The notes under the pieces were generated by a model. That model had not been told where the DNA came from. It ran no database searches and saw only the letters and a program-made list of their open reading frames with translations. From Alphaproteobacteria bacterium (GTDB lineage: Bacteria > Pseudomonadota > Alphaproteobacteria > JAJTHO01 > CANGYM01), in the NCBI GenBank assembly GCA_947458145.1, contig CANGYM010000006.1:1-34949 (forward strand): a stretch of DNA of 34,949 nt. Reading direction: 5' to 3'. Each line of letters opens with the position of its first letter. The first letter of the stretch is position 1. This document shows positions 17,201-25,026 of the stretch, piece by piece. The position numbers and the translations under genes are program-made.

Positions 17201-17305
17201 ACACCACCCAAAACCCCCGAGGAAACCAAAAGCAAATCCCAAGATAAACCCTCAGAAAAGGCCGCAGAAAAATCCTCAGACAAACCTTCCCCGCCATCCC
17301 CTTAA
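14291..17305 (+). CDS. Large secreted AMIN-like / tetratricopeptide-repeat protein
   Basis: 1,004 residues, not a named gene. A signal peptide (MALRFSFCLFIAFFAAVMAPKAVGA) starts at internal Met 11 (14321), which may be the real start; neither ATG has a good RBS. Residues about 35-125 (LRIGQHETFTRFVI to FDVTLNRS) look like an AMIN-type beta domain, a fold that targets proteins to the cell wall or secretins. A Pro/Lys/Thr linker (130-180) follows and contains a C11 run (14790-14800). Residues about 185-265 may be a second AMIN-like unit. From about 430 to 960 the protein is alpha-helical with TPR-like repeats, for example RLTLARFLFAHDFYTESLALL. The tail is Lys/Ser/Pro rich. Inference: a periplasmic scaffold that binds peptidoglycan at one end and proteins through its TPRs. 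A hairpin terminator follows. Confidence 0.8.
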   Translation: MLKRQRNNDNMALRFSFCLFIAFFAAVMAPKAVGATLRIGQHETFTRFVITSPQTVTHDSQGNTLRLSVAEPLIGEIPVKPASVVSLTRKKQGDKTTLTIVFTDPIKDIAPKTMGSRKIFDVTLNRSAPVKGTPDQATKKPDQPLPETPKPEVPKPAPQSPKTKQTSPPPKSEDQDTASISLMGGEIQMSFPDPQPSGIAVFQRAGWQWIVLSRPVNLSPLEKEKNLQSLHIQSTPTGQIIRFALPKNKTATTWYEKGAWHIHWVASPPETKQVLEEWNDTAGLHWKIPGASPAFTVTDPLLGDFLWIFTTSDPTVSVPQARQFALLSLEPTTLGIVVSSFQQTLPLTQTGGTVTLAPMGDRSPLSKDKEETPSGSTATLTTNLNVPPQQNPSPENAENKRLFDIRGWRRVSKDQFFSEKQTLQSRVASVRQDDKPMARLTLARFLFAHDFYTESLALLTTMLAEDPTLHASAPVKSLRGAALFMTRRYQEARQSLFESNTVDQPEGSLWMASAFAADGLFDDAEPYLKSITDIPETYTPSMTLALLEPLVDAWLKKGDQESVYLFLNRADSLNYTPSQRGRFDLLKARLLSVSQKEKEAQALWKTLSGHPDHFVRTHADYALLDSQHRAGTLSDDDAIVGLERLRFAWRGDAFERTLLNRLVALYTKKGDYRDALQTLRYLERQYPDTEDGKKARAQMQSLFIDLYLKDKADSMPPLTALALLDEFRFLTPDDETGDDMIRKLADRLVSVDLLDRAGDLLNHQVRERLEGEDKSRVGMRLAMIHLLNNQPEKAIEALNISDYLYVPVALFEKRERLRAEAQAMQSQNEDALETLVDDTSEEANHIRAHIYWKEKKYDQVVPLLESMIRLKPNTKTASEAEARIILNYVTALVLAKDTEKLAEAFSRYGPLLKGTPWDEPFQALSNPNLIGDPKNVMGAFKDISTLETLIGDYRKQLKTGKLSDVRENGETPPKTPEETKSKSQDKPSEKAAEKSSDKPSPPSP

Positions 17306-17324
17306 AATACGTTTCAGAAGGGGG

Positions 17325-17363
17325 ATGGATGTCCATGCGGCCTTGGGTATGCATCCATTTTTT
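17325..17363 (+). terminator. Probable intrinsic terminator after the TPR gene
   Basis: ATGGATG (17325-17331) pairs with CATCCAT (17352-17358), with a 20-base loop that can form inner pairs, followed by T6. It separates the TPR gene from gapR. Confidence 0.5.
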
Positions 17364-17430
17364 GTGATTGCCATTTGACCTGAAGTATGGAAACGTGAAC
17401 CACCATAACAACAATTCCAAGGGATCCCGT

Positions 17431-17724
17431 ATGACGACATTTTCCGCCCCTGATGCCTCCAGCGCCAAGCAACTTTTGTCTTTTATCGAGCGCATTGAAA
17501 ATTTAGAGGAAGAAAAAAAAGCCATTGCCACAGATATAGCCGCCGTTTACGACGAGGCTGCCGGCACAGGTCTGGATAAAAAAGTGATTCGCAAATTAAT
17601 CTCTTGGCGCAAAAAAACCGAAGAGGAACGCAGCGAAGAAGATCAATTGTTCCAGATTTATCTAGAAGCCATCGAAAGCCTCTGTAACGCCGCACCTGCC
17701 AACAATGTCGTAAAGATTGCTTAG
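17431..17724 (+). CDS. gapR: GapR-family nucleoid-associated protein (DUF2312)
   Basis: 97 residues. The family (Caulobacter GapR) binds overtwisted AT-rich DNA ahead of replication and transcription and supports topoisomerase action. Visible features: the helical segment LLSFIERIENLEEEKKAIATDIAAVYDEAAGTGLDKKVIRKLI, then ISWRKKTEEERSEEDQLFQIYLEAIE, which follows the family order RIExLExEK, D(I)xxVYxEAxGxGxDxKVxRK and EEExxLxxY. The start at 17431 is chosen over an upstream ATG at 17368 because AAGGGA lies 6 bases before it and homology begins here. It is a strong alphaproteobacterial marker. The glycosyltransferase starts 6 bases after the stop. Confidence 0.92.
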   Translation: MTTFSAPDASSAKQLLSFIERIENLEEEKKAIATDIAAVYDEAAGTGLDKKVIRKLISWRKKTEEERSEEDQLFQIYLEAIESLCNAAPANNVVKIA

Positions 17725-17730
17725 GCCTTT

Positions 17731-18777
17731 ATGCGAATTCTCATGGCCATTGCCGGCGCCCCAAAGGGCGGGGCTGAGAAGCACTTTGAACGCCTGACCC
17801 GTGCTTTTCACGCCCATGACGGGGTCACGGTTCAGGTTTTAATGCGGCACAATTATGATCGCTACAAGCGTTTGGTTAATTTGGGAATCCCTCTTCGCCA
17901 AGCGCCCTTCGGGGGTATTTTTGATTTCAAAACCAAAAAGGTTTTTGCAGAACATATTGATGATTTTAAACCTGATGTCGTCTTTACATGGCTGAATCGG
18001 GCCACAAAATTTTGTCCCAAAAGCCCCGCCCTGCATGTTGGCCGCCCTGGGGGGTATTATGATTTAAAGTATTACCGAAAATGCAATCTGATCATTGCCA
18101 TGACAGAGCATCTTCGGACATTTTATCTAGACAAAGGCTGGCCTGCCCAAAAAATCGTCACCATTCCCAATTTTGCAGACGAACCTGTGACAGGGAATCC
18201 TTTGCCAAGCACCCTTTCCCTGGATCCCCAAAAAAAAGTGGTTCTGGCTTTGGGTCGTTTTCACCCCAACAAAGGATTCGATGTTTTGTTGCGGGCCATG
18301 ATGCAGGTTCCAGAGGCACAGCTTTGTCTTTTGGGAGAGGGCGAAGAAAAAAAAACCATTGTCGAGTTAGCAGCTCCCATCGCCAGCCGCGTCCATATTT
18401 TGCCTTGGCAAGACAACATCACACCGTTCATGGAACATGCCGATGTTTTTGTGTGTCCCTCGCGTCATGAACCCTTTGGATCTGTGATTTTAGAGGCTTG
18501 GTCCCACAAAAAGCCCCTGATTGCCTCTGAAAGTGAAGGACCCTCTCAAGTCATTGAGCACGACAAAACAGGCCTGTTGGTGCCTGTGGGCAATCACGAA
18601 GCCCTTGCCTCAGCCATATCCCGCGTTCTTGGGGACGAAAAATTTGCCAAAGATCTGGCCGACAAAGGCCATGAGATGTATAAAAACCATTATCACGAAA
18701 CCGTTGTGGTGCAGCGCTATCTGGATGCCTTTGCCAATGCCCGCCACACCACCCAAAAGGGAAAGGATGACCAATGA
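17731..18777 (+). CDS. Glycosyltransferase family 4 (GT-B fold)
   Basis: 348 residues. It transfers a sugar from an activated donor, most likely to a cell-surface glycan or LPS core; donor and acceptor are unknown. The N-terminal Rossmann half opens MRILMAIAGAPKGGAEKHFERL with a Gly-rich donor/acceptor turn. The C-terminal half has VVLALGRFHPNKGFDVLLRAM and the diagnostic E-x7-E (EPFGSVILE, about 247-255), then SEGPSQVIEHDKTGLLVP, as in GT4 retaining enzymes. No membrane segment is seen, so it is probably a cytoplasmic peripheral enzyme. An AGG lies just ahead of ATG 17731. Its stop overlaps the pepF start (ATGA at 18774-18777), indicating translational coupling. Confidence 0.9.
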   Translation: MRILMAIAGAPKGGAEKHFERLTRAFHAHDGVTVQVLMRHNYDRYKRLVNLGIPLRQAPFGGIFDFKTKKVFAEHIDDFKPDVVFTWLNRATKFCPKSPALHVGRPGGYYDLKYYRKCNLIIAMTEHLRTFYLDKGWPAQKIVTIPNFADEPVTGNPLPSTLSLDPQKKVVLALGRFHPNKGFDVLLRAMMQVPEAQLCLLGEGEEKKTIVELAAPIASRVHILPWQDNITPFMEHADVFVCPSRHEPFGSVILEAWSHKKPLIASESEGPSQVIEHDKTGLLVPVGNHEALASAISRVLGDEKFAKDLADKGHEMYKNHYHETVVVQRYLDAFANARHTTQKGKDDQ

Positions 18778-20549
18778 CACAAACCCTTCCCCACTGGCGT
18801 CTGGAGGATCTTTTCAAAAGCCCAGATGATCCCTCTTTTCTAGGCGATCTGACAGAGGCCAAGGCCAAAACCCTCACTTTCGTTAACAATTTTGCATCCC
18901 AAGATTTTTCAAAAGTCAGTGCTGATACTTTGTATCAAGCCATTCAGGATTACGAGGGTCTTTCGACCCTTTTCGGAAAATTAGGCACCTATACCTTTTT
19001 ACTGTTTTCCGAAAACCGTAACGATATGGCCCGCGCCCAACTGTTTCAAAACACGCGGGAGGCTTTGCAAACCCTGGAATCAGACCTGATTTTTTTCACG
19101 CTTGCCCTGTGTGCGCTCAGCGAATCGGATGTTCAAAATTTATATCAAACCCATCAAGGCATCGCGCGTTATCGCCCCTGGTTGGATCAGGTTCGAATCT
19201 TTAAGCCCCATACCCTGGATGAAACCAGTGAAAAACTGATGCATGATTTGCATATCACCAGTCGCAGCGGCTGGGTGCGTTTGTTTGATCAAATCATGGC
19301 CGCCTTGCGCTTTTCCTATCAGGGCGAAATGGTCCCAGAAACCCAAGTTTTGCATCTGATGAACACGTCCCCTGATCCCGATATCCGGCGCGATGCCGCC
19401 TTGGCGTTTTCTGCGGGACTGGAAAGCCAAAAAGACACCTTTGCCCTGATCATGAACAACCTTGTGAAGGATAAGGCCACGGAAGATCGTTGGCGGAACT
19501 TTTCCTCTCCGTCAGCCTCGCGTCACCTGCAAAACCAAGTGGAGGGGGAGGTTGTGGAAACCTTGGTTCAGGCCGTCCGCGCCGCGTATCCAAGACTATC
19601 CCATCGGTATTATGAGCACAAGGCCGCCTGGTTGAATCAAAAAACACTAAACTTTTGGGACCGGAACGCACCCTTACCCCAAGTCGCTCAGCCCACCTAC
19701 ACTTGGGATCAGGCCAAAGACATTGTTTTGTCTGCCTATCATGCGTTTTCCCCCGAAATGGCCGCCATCGGCCGCCGCTTTTTTGATGAGGGCTGGATTC
19801 ATGCCGCGCCTGAGGCCGGTAAAGACTCTGGGGCCTATGCCCACCCTTGCGTGCCCGAGGTTCACCCCTATATTTTGATGAATTTTAAGGGATCGCAGCG
19901 GGATGTTATGACGCTGGCCCACGAGCTGGGACATGGCATTCATCAGGTCCTCAGCGCCGACCAAGGATACCTGATGTCCGACACACCCCTGACCATTGCA
20001 GAAACAGCCTCTGTTTTCGGGGAAATGCTGACGTTTCAGTCCTTGCTGAAGGCCGCAGAAAACCCTGAACAAAAACGCGCCCTAACCGCCGCCAAAGTTG
20101 AAGATATGCTCAACACCGTGGTGCGTCAAATTGCATTCCATACCTTTGAAACCAAAGTTCACGCGGCCCGCGCTGAGGGGGAATTAAGCAGCGAGGACCT
20201 CGCCGCCCTTTGGATGCAGGTTCAAACAGAAAGCTTAGGCCCCGCCATCACCCTGTCCGATCCCTACAAAATCTACTGGACGTACATTCAGCATTTTGTT
20301 CATTCCCCGTTTTATGTTTACGCCTATGCTTTTGGGGACTGTTTGGTCAATGCCCTGTATGCCGCCTATCAAAACCATCCCGACGGTTTTGCAGAAAAAT
20401 ACATCGCTTTTCTGAAAAAAGGGGGCACACAGCGTTACGATGCCATGTTGGCCGACTTTGGACTCAATCCCAAAGATCCAACATTTTGGCAACAGGGGCT
20501 TTCTGTTATTGAGGGGCTGATTGAAAGCCTGACCGATACAAGCGGCTAA
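18774..20549 (+). CDS. pepF: Oligoendopeptidase F, M3 family zinc peptidase
   Basis: 591 residues, typical for PepF. A cytoplasmic metalloendopeptidase that degrades oligopeptides. The zinc-binding HELGH (383-387) is in MTLAHELGHGIHQ, and the third ligand is probably E410 in LTIAETASVFGEM. The active-site region near the C-terminus (DPYKIYWTYIQHFVHSPFYVYAYAFG) has the conserved His/Tyr cluster. There is no signal peptide. It is coupled to the preceding glycosyltransferase through an ATGA overlap. The stop codon overlaps the nrdR stop on the other strand, so the two genes converge with no spacer or terminator between them. Confidence 0.95.
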   Translation: MTQTLPHWRLEDLFKSPDDPSFLGDLTEAKAKTLTFVNNFASQDFSKVSADTLYQAIQDYEGLSTLFGKLGTYTFLLFSENRNDMARAQLFQNTREALQTLESDLIFFTLALCALSESDVQNLYQTHQGIARYRPWLDQVRIFKPHTLDETSEKLMHDLHITSRSGWVRLFDQIMAALRFSYQGEMVPETQVLHLMNTSPDPDIRRDAALAFSAGLESQKDTFALIMNNLVKDKATEDRWRNFSSPSASRHLQNQVEGEVVETLVQAVRAAYPRLSHRYYEHKAAWLNQKTLNFWDRNAPLPQVAQPTYTWDQAKDIVLSAYHAFSPEMAAIGRRFFDEGWIHAAPEAGKDSGAYAHPCVPEVHPYILMNFKGSQRDVMTLAHELGHGIHQVLSADQGYLMSDTPLTIAETASVFGEMLTFQSLLKAAENPEQKRALTAAKVEDMLNTVVRQIAFHTFETKVHAARAEGELSSEDLAALWMQVQTESLGPAITLSDPYKIYWTYIQHFVHSPFYVYAYAFGDCLVNALYAAYQNHPDGFAEKYIAFLKKGGTQRYDAMLADFGLNPKDPTFWQQGLSVIEGLIESLTDTSG

Positions 20550-20995
20550 TCCGACTCAGAACGCACGATTTTTTGAAAATCGCCAATATCATGAAAGTTT
20601 TGATAAACAGAGGCAAAGCGCACGTAACCAACGGGATCGCGCTGCTTCAGATCCTTTAAAATCACTTCCCCAATATGCCTTGATGTGACCTCGGTATTGC
20701 CCTCTTGCTCAAGGGAGCTGCGAATTTTCAAGCTGATCTGATCCAGATCATCCAGTGTAAAGGGGCGTTTCACCAAAGCCACCATCAAAGCCTTTTTTAT
20801 CTTTTCAAGAGCAAAGGGCTCTTTGCGGCCGTCCGCCTTCACCACGATCAAATCGTGCATTTCCGGTCTTTCAAACGTTGTAAACCGTCCATCACAACGG
20901 GGGCAATAACGACGACGGCGAATGGACATGTTTTCATCCACAGGACGGGAATCCCTGACCTGCGTTTCCATGTATCCACAATAGGGGCACTTCAT
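20546..20995 (-). CDS. nrdR: Transcriptional repressor NrdR
   Basis: 149-residue ATP/dATP-sensing repressor of ribonucleotide reductase genes. The N-terminal zinc ribbon has C3, C6, C31 and C34 (MKCPYCG and RRRYCPRCDGRF), followed by the ATP-cone domain (IVVKADGRKEPFALEKIKKAL) and the family C-terminus (GYVRFASVYQNFHDIGDF). The ORF extends to 21055, but homology begins at MKCPYCG, with AGG 7 bases upstream. No nrd genes are in the window, and I saw no convincing paired NrdR box in the 164-base divergent spacer to the EAL gene. Confidence 0.97.
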   Translation of the reverse strand: MKCPYCGYMETQVRDSRPVDENMSIRRRRYCPRCDGRFTTFERPEMHDLIVVKADGRKEPFALEKIKKALMVALVKRPFTLDDLDQISLKIRSSLEQEGNTEVTSRHIGEVILKDLKQRDPVGYVRFASVYQNFHDIGDFQKIVRSESD

Positions 20996-21159
20996 AATTT
21001 TACCTAGGTATGTATTCAGGCATTGGGTTCGCCTGCCTGTAAAATGCATTATCACGCTCTGGGGCCAAGGATATACAAAAAAAATAGAATACTGCCAAGG
21101 TTGTTTTAAGGATTGTCTTATACACTAAAGTAAAGCCGGTATAAAATTCTGGATTTTTT

Positions 21160-22803
21160 ATGAACAATGACCAAAAAGCTAGGTTTGTGGCTTTTGCTTT
21201 CACAGGCGCAGATTTGTTATTAGAGGTCATGCCTGATGATGGTTTGATTGGCTTTAATGCTGGCTTACCCCGAAAAATCACGGGACTTTCCCAAGAGTTT
21301 TTAAAAAATAAATCGCTGTATGATTTTTTAATTGAATCTGAGCGGGCCCTTTTAAAGCGTCATATCCAAAAATTGGGACCTTCTGGCCGATTGTCTCCAA
21401 CTTTATATCATATTCATCATAAAGAAATCACAAAACCTGTTTTGATTGGTGTTTGCCGGTTACCCGACTATCCTTTTGCTTTCGTGACCATAACAGGTGT
21501 TGAGAGCTTTTTAGGGCAAAACGAAGAGGTTCGTCACCATGATCTCGAAACCGGTCTTTTTGGACCCAAAGAGTTTCAAGAAAAGCTAAGACTGTATATT
21601 GATAACAACCGTGAGATTTTCGACAAAAGCACTATGACGCTGGTCGAAGTGGGGGCCTCTTTAACCCATCTTCCTGAGGATCAAGCACAGTTCGTTATGG
21701 CCCAAATCGGATCATATATGCGCTCTAACTCTTTGGACGGCGATATGGCGGCACGATTGGATGAAAGTCGATTTAGCCTGGTTCATGATGATCGTTTGGA
21801 TCAAAAAGATGTTGTGGAATATATGGAGGATTTGATCAGACTTGTTGACCCCCAAAACAAATCCATTTCCATCCAGACCAAGAGCATCTCTTGTGACAGT
21901 CAAAATGCCAGCGCTGAAGAAATATCCCAAATATTTTTGTATTGTTTGAATAAATTTGCTGAAAAAGGCATAGCCTCGATTTCCATGAACACAATAGGGG
22001 AATCCTTAAATGCAATGATGAGCGAAACGTTAAAGCAAGTGTCCGCTTTAAACGAAGTGATATCAACCAACAGCTACAAAATTGTTTTCCAGCCCATTGT
22101 CGATATGCGCGATGGAACGACACACCATTACGAGGCCCTCAGTCGTTTTGAAAACCACGAATCACCCTATGAAATGATTGCTTTTGCCGAAGAAATTGGA
22201 AAAATTCAAGAGCTTGATTTATTCGTCTGTCGACAAGTTGCAGAACAACTCAAATCCATGGCTAGTGTCAACAAACGCCCTACGATTGCGATCAATTTAT
22301 CTGCAAAATCCTTGGGCAGCACACTTTTTGTGCGTTCTCTGCATCAGCTTCTAGAGCCCTATGAAAGCCTTAACAAACAAATCATGTTCGAGCTAACCGA
22401 ATCCGCAACGGTTTTGGATTATAAGCAGATGAATGATGCCATTCAGGGACTGCGACAAAGGGGACACGCCTTTTGCCTTGATGACGTGGGGGCAGGGGCC
22501 AGTTCTTTGCTTTATATCCGCAATTTTGAAGTTGATTATGCAAAAATCGACGGATCCTATATTCGCAATATCCAAAACAATCCCAAAAATTTGGCTTTTG
22601 TGAAAACCATTGTCAATCTGTGCCACGATATCGGCATTGACGTCATCGCAGAAATGGTGGAAACGCCAGAAGAAAAAGAAATTCTGCTTGGATTGGGCGT
22701 GGGATTGGGCCAAGGGTATTTGTTTGGTCGCCCCTCCAGCATCATGAATGATCTCACCGCCATAAAACTAAACAAGGCACGAAAAATTCCGTCGAATTTT
22801 TAA
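21160..22803 (+). CDS. EAL-domain c-di-GMP phosphodiesterase with degenerate GGDEF
   Basis: 547 residues. The EAL domain (about 305-540) probably hydrolyses c-di-GMP. It keeps E325-A-L in HYEALSRF, the Asn in INLSAKS, the Glu in FELTES, D441-D442 in CLDDVGAG (usual DDFGTG, so loop 6 is modified), the Lys in YAKIDGSYI, the Glu in AEMVET, and the Gln in LGQGYLFGRP. Upstream (about 125-245) is a GGDEF-like fold beginning DLETGLFGPKEFQEKL, but the catalytic signature reads RLDESRF, so cyclase activity is unlikely and it may be an allosteric or GTP-sensing unit. The first 110 residues resemble a PAS-type sensor. There are no membrane segments. The DNA is visibly more A/T rich than neighbouring genes. 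It is divergent from nrdR. A TATAAAAT at about 21140 could be a -10 box, but I see no matching -35. Confidence 0.9.
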   Translation: MNNDQKARFVAFAFTGADLLLEVMPDDGLIGFNAGLPRKITGLSQEFLKNKSLYDFLIESERALLKRHIQKLGPSGRLSPTLYHIHHKEITKPVLIGVCRLPDYPFAFVTITGVESFLGQNEEVRHHDLETGLFGPKEFQEKLRLYIDNNREIFDKSTMTLVEVGASLTHLPEDQAQFVMAQIGSYMRSNSLDGDMAARLDESRFSLVHDDRLDQKDVVEYMEDLIRLVDPQNKSISIQTKSISCDSQNASAEEISQIFLYCLNKFAEKGIASISMNTIGESLNAMMSETLKQVSALNEVISTNSYKIVFQPIVDMRDGTTHHYEALSRFENHESPYEMIAFAEEIGKIQELDLFVCRQVAEQLKSMASVNKRPTIAINLSAKSLGSTLFVRSLHQLLEPYESLNKQIMFELTESATVLDYKQMNDAIQGLRQRGHAFCLDDVGAGASSLLYIRNFEVDYAKIDGSYIRNIQNNPKNLAFVKTIVNLCHDIGIDVIAEMVETPEEKEILLGLGVGLGQGYLFGRPSSIMNDLTAIKLNKARKIPSNF

Positions 22804-22899
22804 GAAATCTTCTTTGAATCGCACAGCCTTTTGAATCGACCTTGACGGGATCCGATTTTTTTCTGAAAGTCATGTCCCATTGTCCATCCGTCAGGGATC

Positions 22900-23625
22900 A
22901 TGAACCGCCTTTACCTTCCTTTGAACCTCTATGTTGGCAAAGACTTGGTTTTGCCTGACGCTGCCCATCACTATCTGGCCCATGTCATGCGTGCCCGCAC
23001 GGGGGATAGCCTTGAGGTTTTTGATGGAACAACAGGATCCTACAGCGCCCAAATCGCCCGCATCACCCCTAAGCAGACCCTGATTCATATCGATGTCTGC
23101 ACAAAACCGCTGGACACCATCCACCCCCCCCTGACATTGGCCTTTGCCCTTGTTAAAAAACCAGCGCTGGAAAAAATTCTGGAAAAAGCCACCGAGCTTG
23201 GTGTCACAGCCCTTCAGCCTTTGCTGACCCAACACACCGTGATGCGTCACTGGAATACGGAACGCGCCCTGTCTCAGGTCATCGAAGCCGCTGAGCAAAC
23301 CGAGCGCAACAGCCTGCCCATCCTTCATCCTGTGGCCACCCTTGATGATTTTCTTACCCTACGGCAGGGGCGCGAAGATGGCCTTTTGGTGGGGGATGAA
23401 CGGGGAACATCCCCCCGTATTTATGATGTTTTGATGGCACTTTCCCCCCATCCATCCTATACGCTGATGATCGGACCTGAGGGGGGATGGTCCGAGGAAG
23501 AGCTTGACAAAATCCTGCGCAGCCCTCACTGTCACGGCATGAACATGGGCAAAAGAATTTTACGCGCCGATACAGCAGCCATCGCAGGTCTGTCCGTGTG
23601 CCGCGCTCTTTTGGGCGATTGGTAA
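22900..23625 (+). CDS. rsmE: 16S rRNA m3U1498 methyltransferase RsmE
   Basis: 241-residue SPOUT methyltransferase that methylates U1498 of 16S rRNA. It has an N-terminal PUA-like domain (RLYLPLNLYVGKDLVLP...HHYLAHVMRAR), then the knotted SAM-binding region with KATELGVTALQPL, LMIGPEGGWSEEE (about 191-203) and MGKRILRADTAAIAGL. AGGGATC precedes ATG 22900. gshA begins 36 bases downstream, so the two may share a message, a pairing often seen in alphaproteobacteria. Confidence 0.96.
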   Translation: MNRLYLPLNLYVGKDLVLPDAAHHYLAHVMRARTGDSLEVFDGTTGSYSAQIARITPKQTLIHIDVCTKPLDTIHPPLTLAFALVKKPALEKILEKATELGVTALQPLLTQHTVMRHWNTERALSQVIEAAEQTERNSLPILHPVATLDDFLTLRQGREDGLLVGDERGTSPRIYDVLMALSPHPSYTLMIGPEGGWSEEELDKILRSPHCHGMNMGKRILRADTAAIAGLSVCRALLGDW

Positions 23626-23661
23626 AAAGCCTGTGACAGATTAAGCTAAGGAATTCCCATT

Positions 23662-25017
23662 ATGACGGCTATGCCCAGCATCAACACCACCGCCGTGACC
23701 CATCCTGATGATCTGGTGTCTTATTTGGCCAGCGGGTGCAAATCACCCGAAGCTTGGTCCATTGGCACAGAGCACGAAAAATTCCCCTACCGCAGGGCCA
23801 CAGGCTCCCCCATTCCCTATGAAGGTCCCGATGGTATACGGGCTTTGTTGGAAGGGCTAACCCACCATTTTGGTTGGCAGCCCATTTTTGAGGGCGATCA
23901 TGTGATTGCCCTGTCCCGAAACGGCGCGGCCATTTCTTTGGAACCGGCGGGACAGCTTGAACTGTCTGGGGCCCCCTTAAAAACCCTACATGAAACCTCT
24001 GATGAATTGAACCAACACGTTCTGGAAGTTAAAGCCGTCGCTGAGGCGCTGGGCATTGATTTCCTATGTCTGGGTTTTCATCCCACATGGCACCGCGAAG
24101 ATTGCCCGTGGATGCCCAAGCAACGGTATGGCATCATGCGGTCCTATATGCCGCAGCGGGGGTCTTTGGGATTGGACATGATGTTGCGCACCACAACGAT
24201 TCAGGTCAATTTGGATTTTTCCAGCGAAGCCGACATGGTGGCCAAATTTCGCGCTGGACTCTTTTTGCAACCCTTGGCCAACGCGTTGTTTGCCAACTCT
24301 GGCCACGGCGAAGGTCACGTGAACGGTTACGCCAGCTATCGGGCGCGTATTTGGCAAGATACGGATCCGGACCGGTGCGGCTTTTTAAAATTCGTTTTTG
24401 ACGACACCATGGGCTTTGCCAAATACGTGGAGTATATGCTGCGCGTGCCCATGTATTTTGTCTATCGACAGGGCCGCTATATCGACGTTTCGGGGCAGCG
24501 CTTTGGTGATTTTATGAAAGGGTCCCTGCCTGGCTTTCTTGGGGAGCGTCCCACCTTGGCCGATTGGGCAGATCATTTATCCACCGCGTTTCCTGAGGTG
24601 CGGTTGAAAAAATTTCTGGAAATGCGGGGCGCCGATGGCGGACTGCCTGGGATGATCAAGGCCCTTCCTGCCTTTTGGGTGGGACTGCTGTATGATGAAA
24701 CGGCCCTGAAAACCGTTTTGTCTTGGCTCAATGAGCTTTCGCTGGAAGACATCGAGGCCGCCCACAAAAACGGACCCCGTCAGGGCCTGATGACCCAAAT
24801 GGGACGCCATACCTTAAAAGAATGGGGCGAGCGTGCCGTTGCCCTGTCGGCGGAGGGACTCAAACGCCGAGGCCGCCTAAACCCCCAACAACACAGCGAA
24901 GATGTGTATCTGGCCCCCCTGTTTGACATTCTGAAACACGGACAATCCACCAGTGAGCAGAACGTGGCCCGTTATGGGAATGATATGGCCAGCCTGATTC
25001 AGGATGCCACCCTTTAA
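23662..25017 (+). CDS. gshA: Glutamate-cysteine ligase, plant/alphaproteobacterial type
   Basis: 451 residues. It joins glutamate and cysteine, the first and rate-limiting step of glutathione synthesis. It belongs to the class shared by plants and alphaproteobacteria: IGTEHEKFPYRR, ISLEPAGQLELSGAP, GFHPTWHREDCPWMPKQRYGIMRSYMP and TTTIQVNLDFSSEADM are all conserved blocks. AAGGA lies 9 bases before ATG 23662. It follows rsmE and ends 9 bases from the hemH stop, which comes from the opposite strand. gshB is not in the window. Confidence 0.96.
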   Translation: MTAMPSINTTAVTHPDDLVSYLASGCKSPEAWSIGTEHEKFPYRRATGSPIPYEGPDGIRALLEGLTHHFGWQPIFEGDHVIALSRNGAAISLEPAGQLELSGAPLKTLHETSDELNQHVLEVKAVAEALGIDFLCLGFHPTWHREDCPWMPKQRYGIMRSYMPQRGSLGLDMMLRTTTIQVNLDFSSEADMVAKFRAGLFLQPLANALFANSGHGEGHVNGYASYRARIWQDTDPDRCGFLKFVFDDTMGFAKYVEYMLRVPMYFVYRQGRYIDVSGQRFGDFMKGSLPGFLGERPTLADWADHLSTAFPEVRLKKFLEMRGADGGLPGMIKALPAFWVGLLYDETALKTVLSWLNELSLEDIEAAHKNGPRQGLMTQMGRHTLKEWGERAVALSAEGLKRRGRLNPQQHSEDVYLAPLFDILKHGQSTSEQNVARYGNDMASLIQDATL

Positions 25018-25026
25018 AAACCCCAC

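Noticed and set aside
19189-19205. GGTTCGAATC, tRNA T-arm-like sequence
   Set aside because: It lies inside pepF with no flanking cloverleaf; coincidental.
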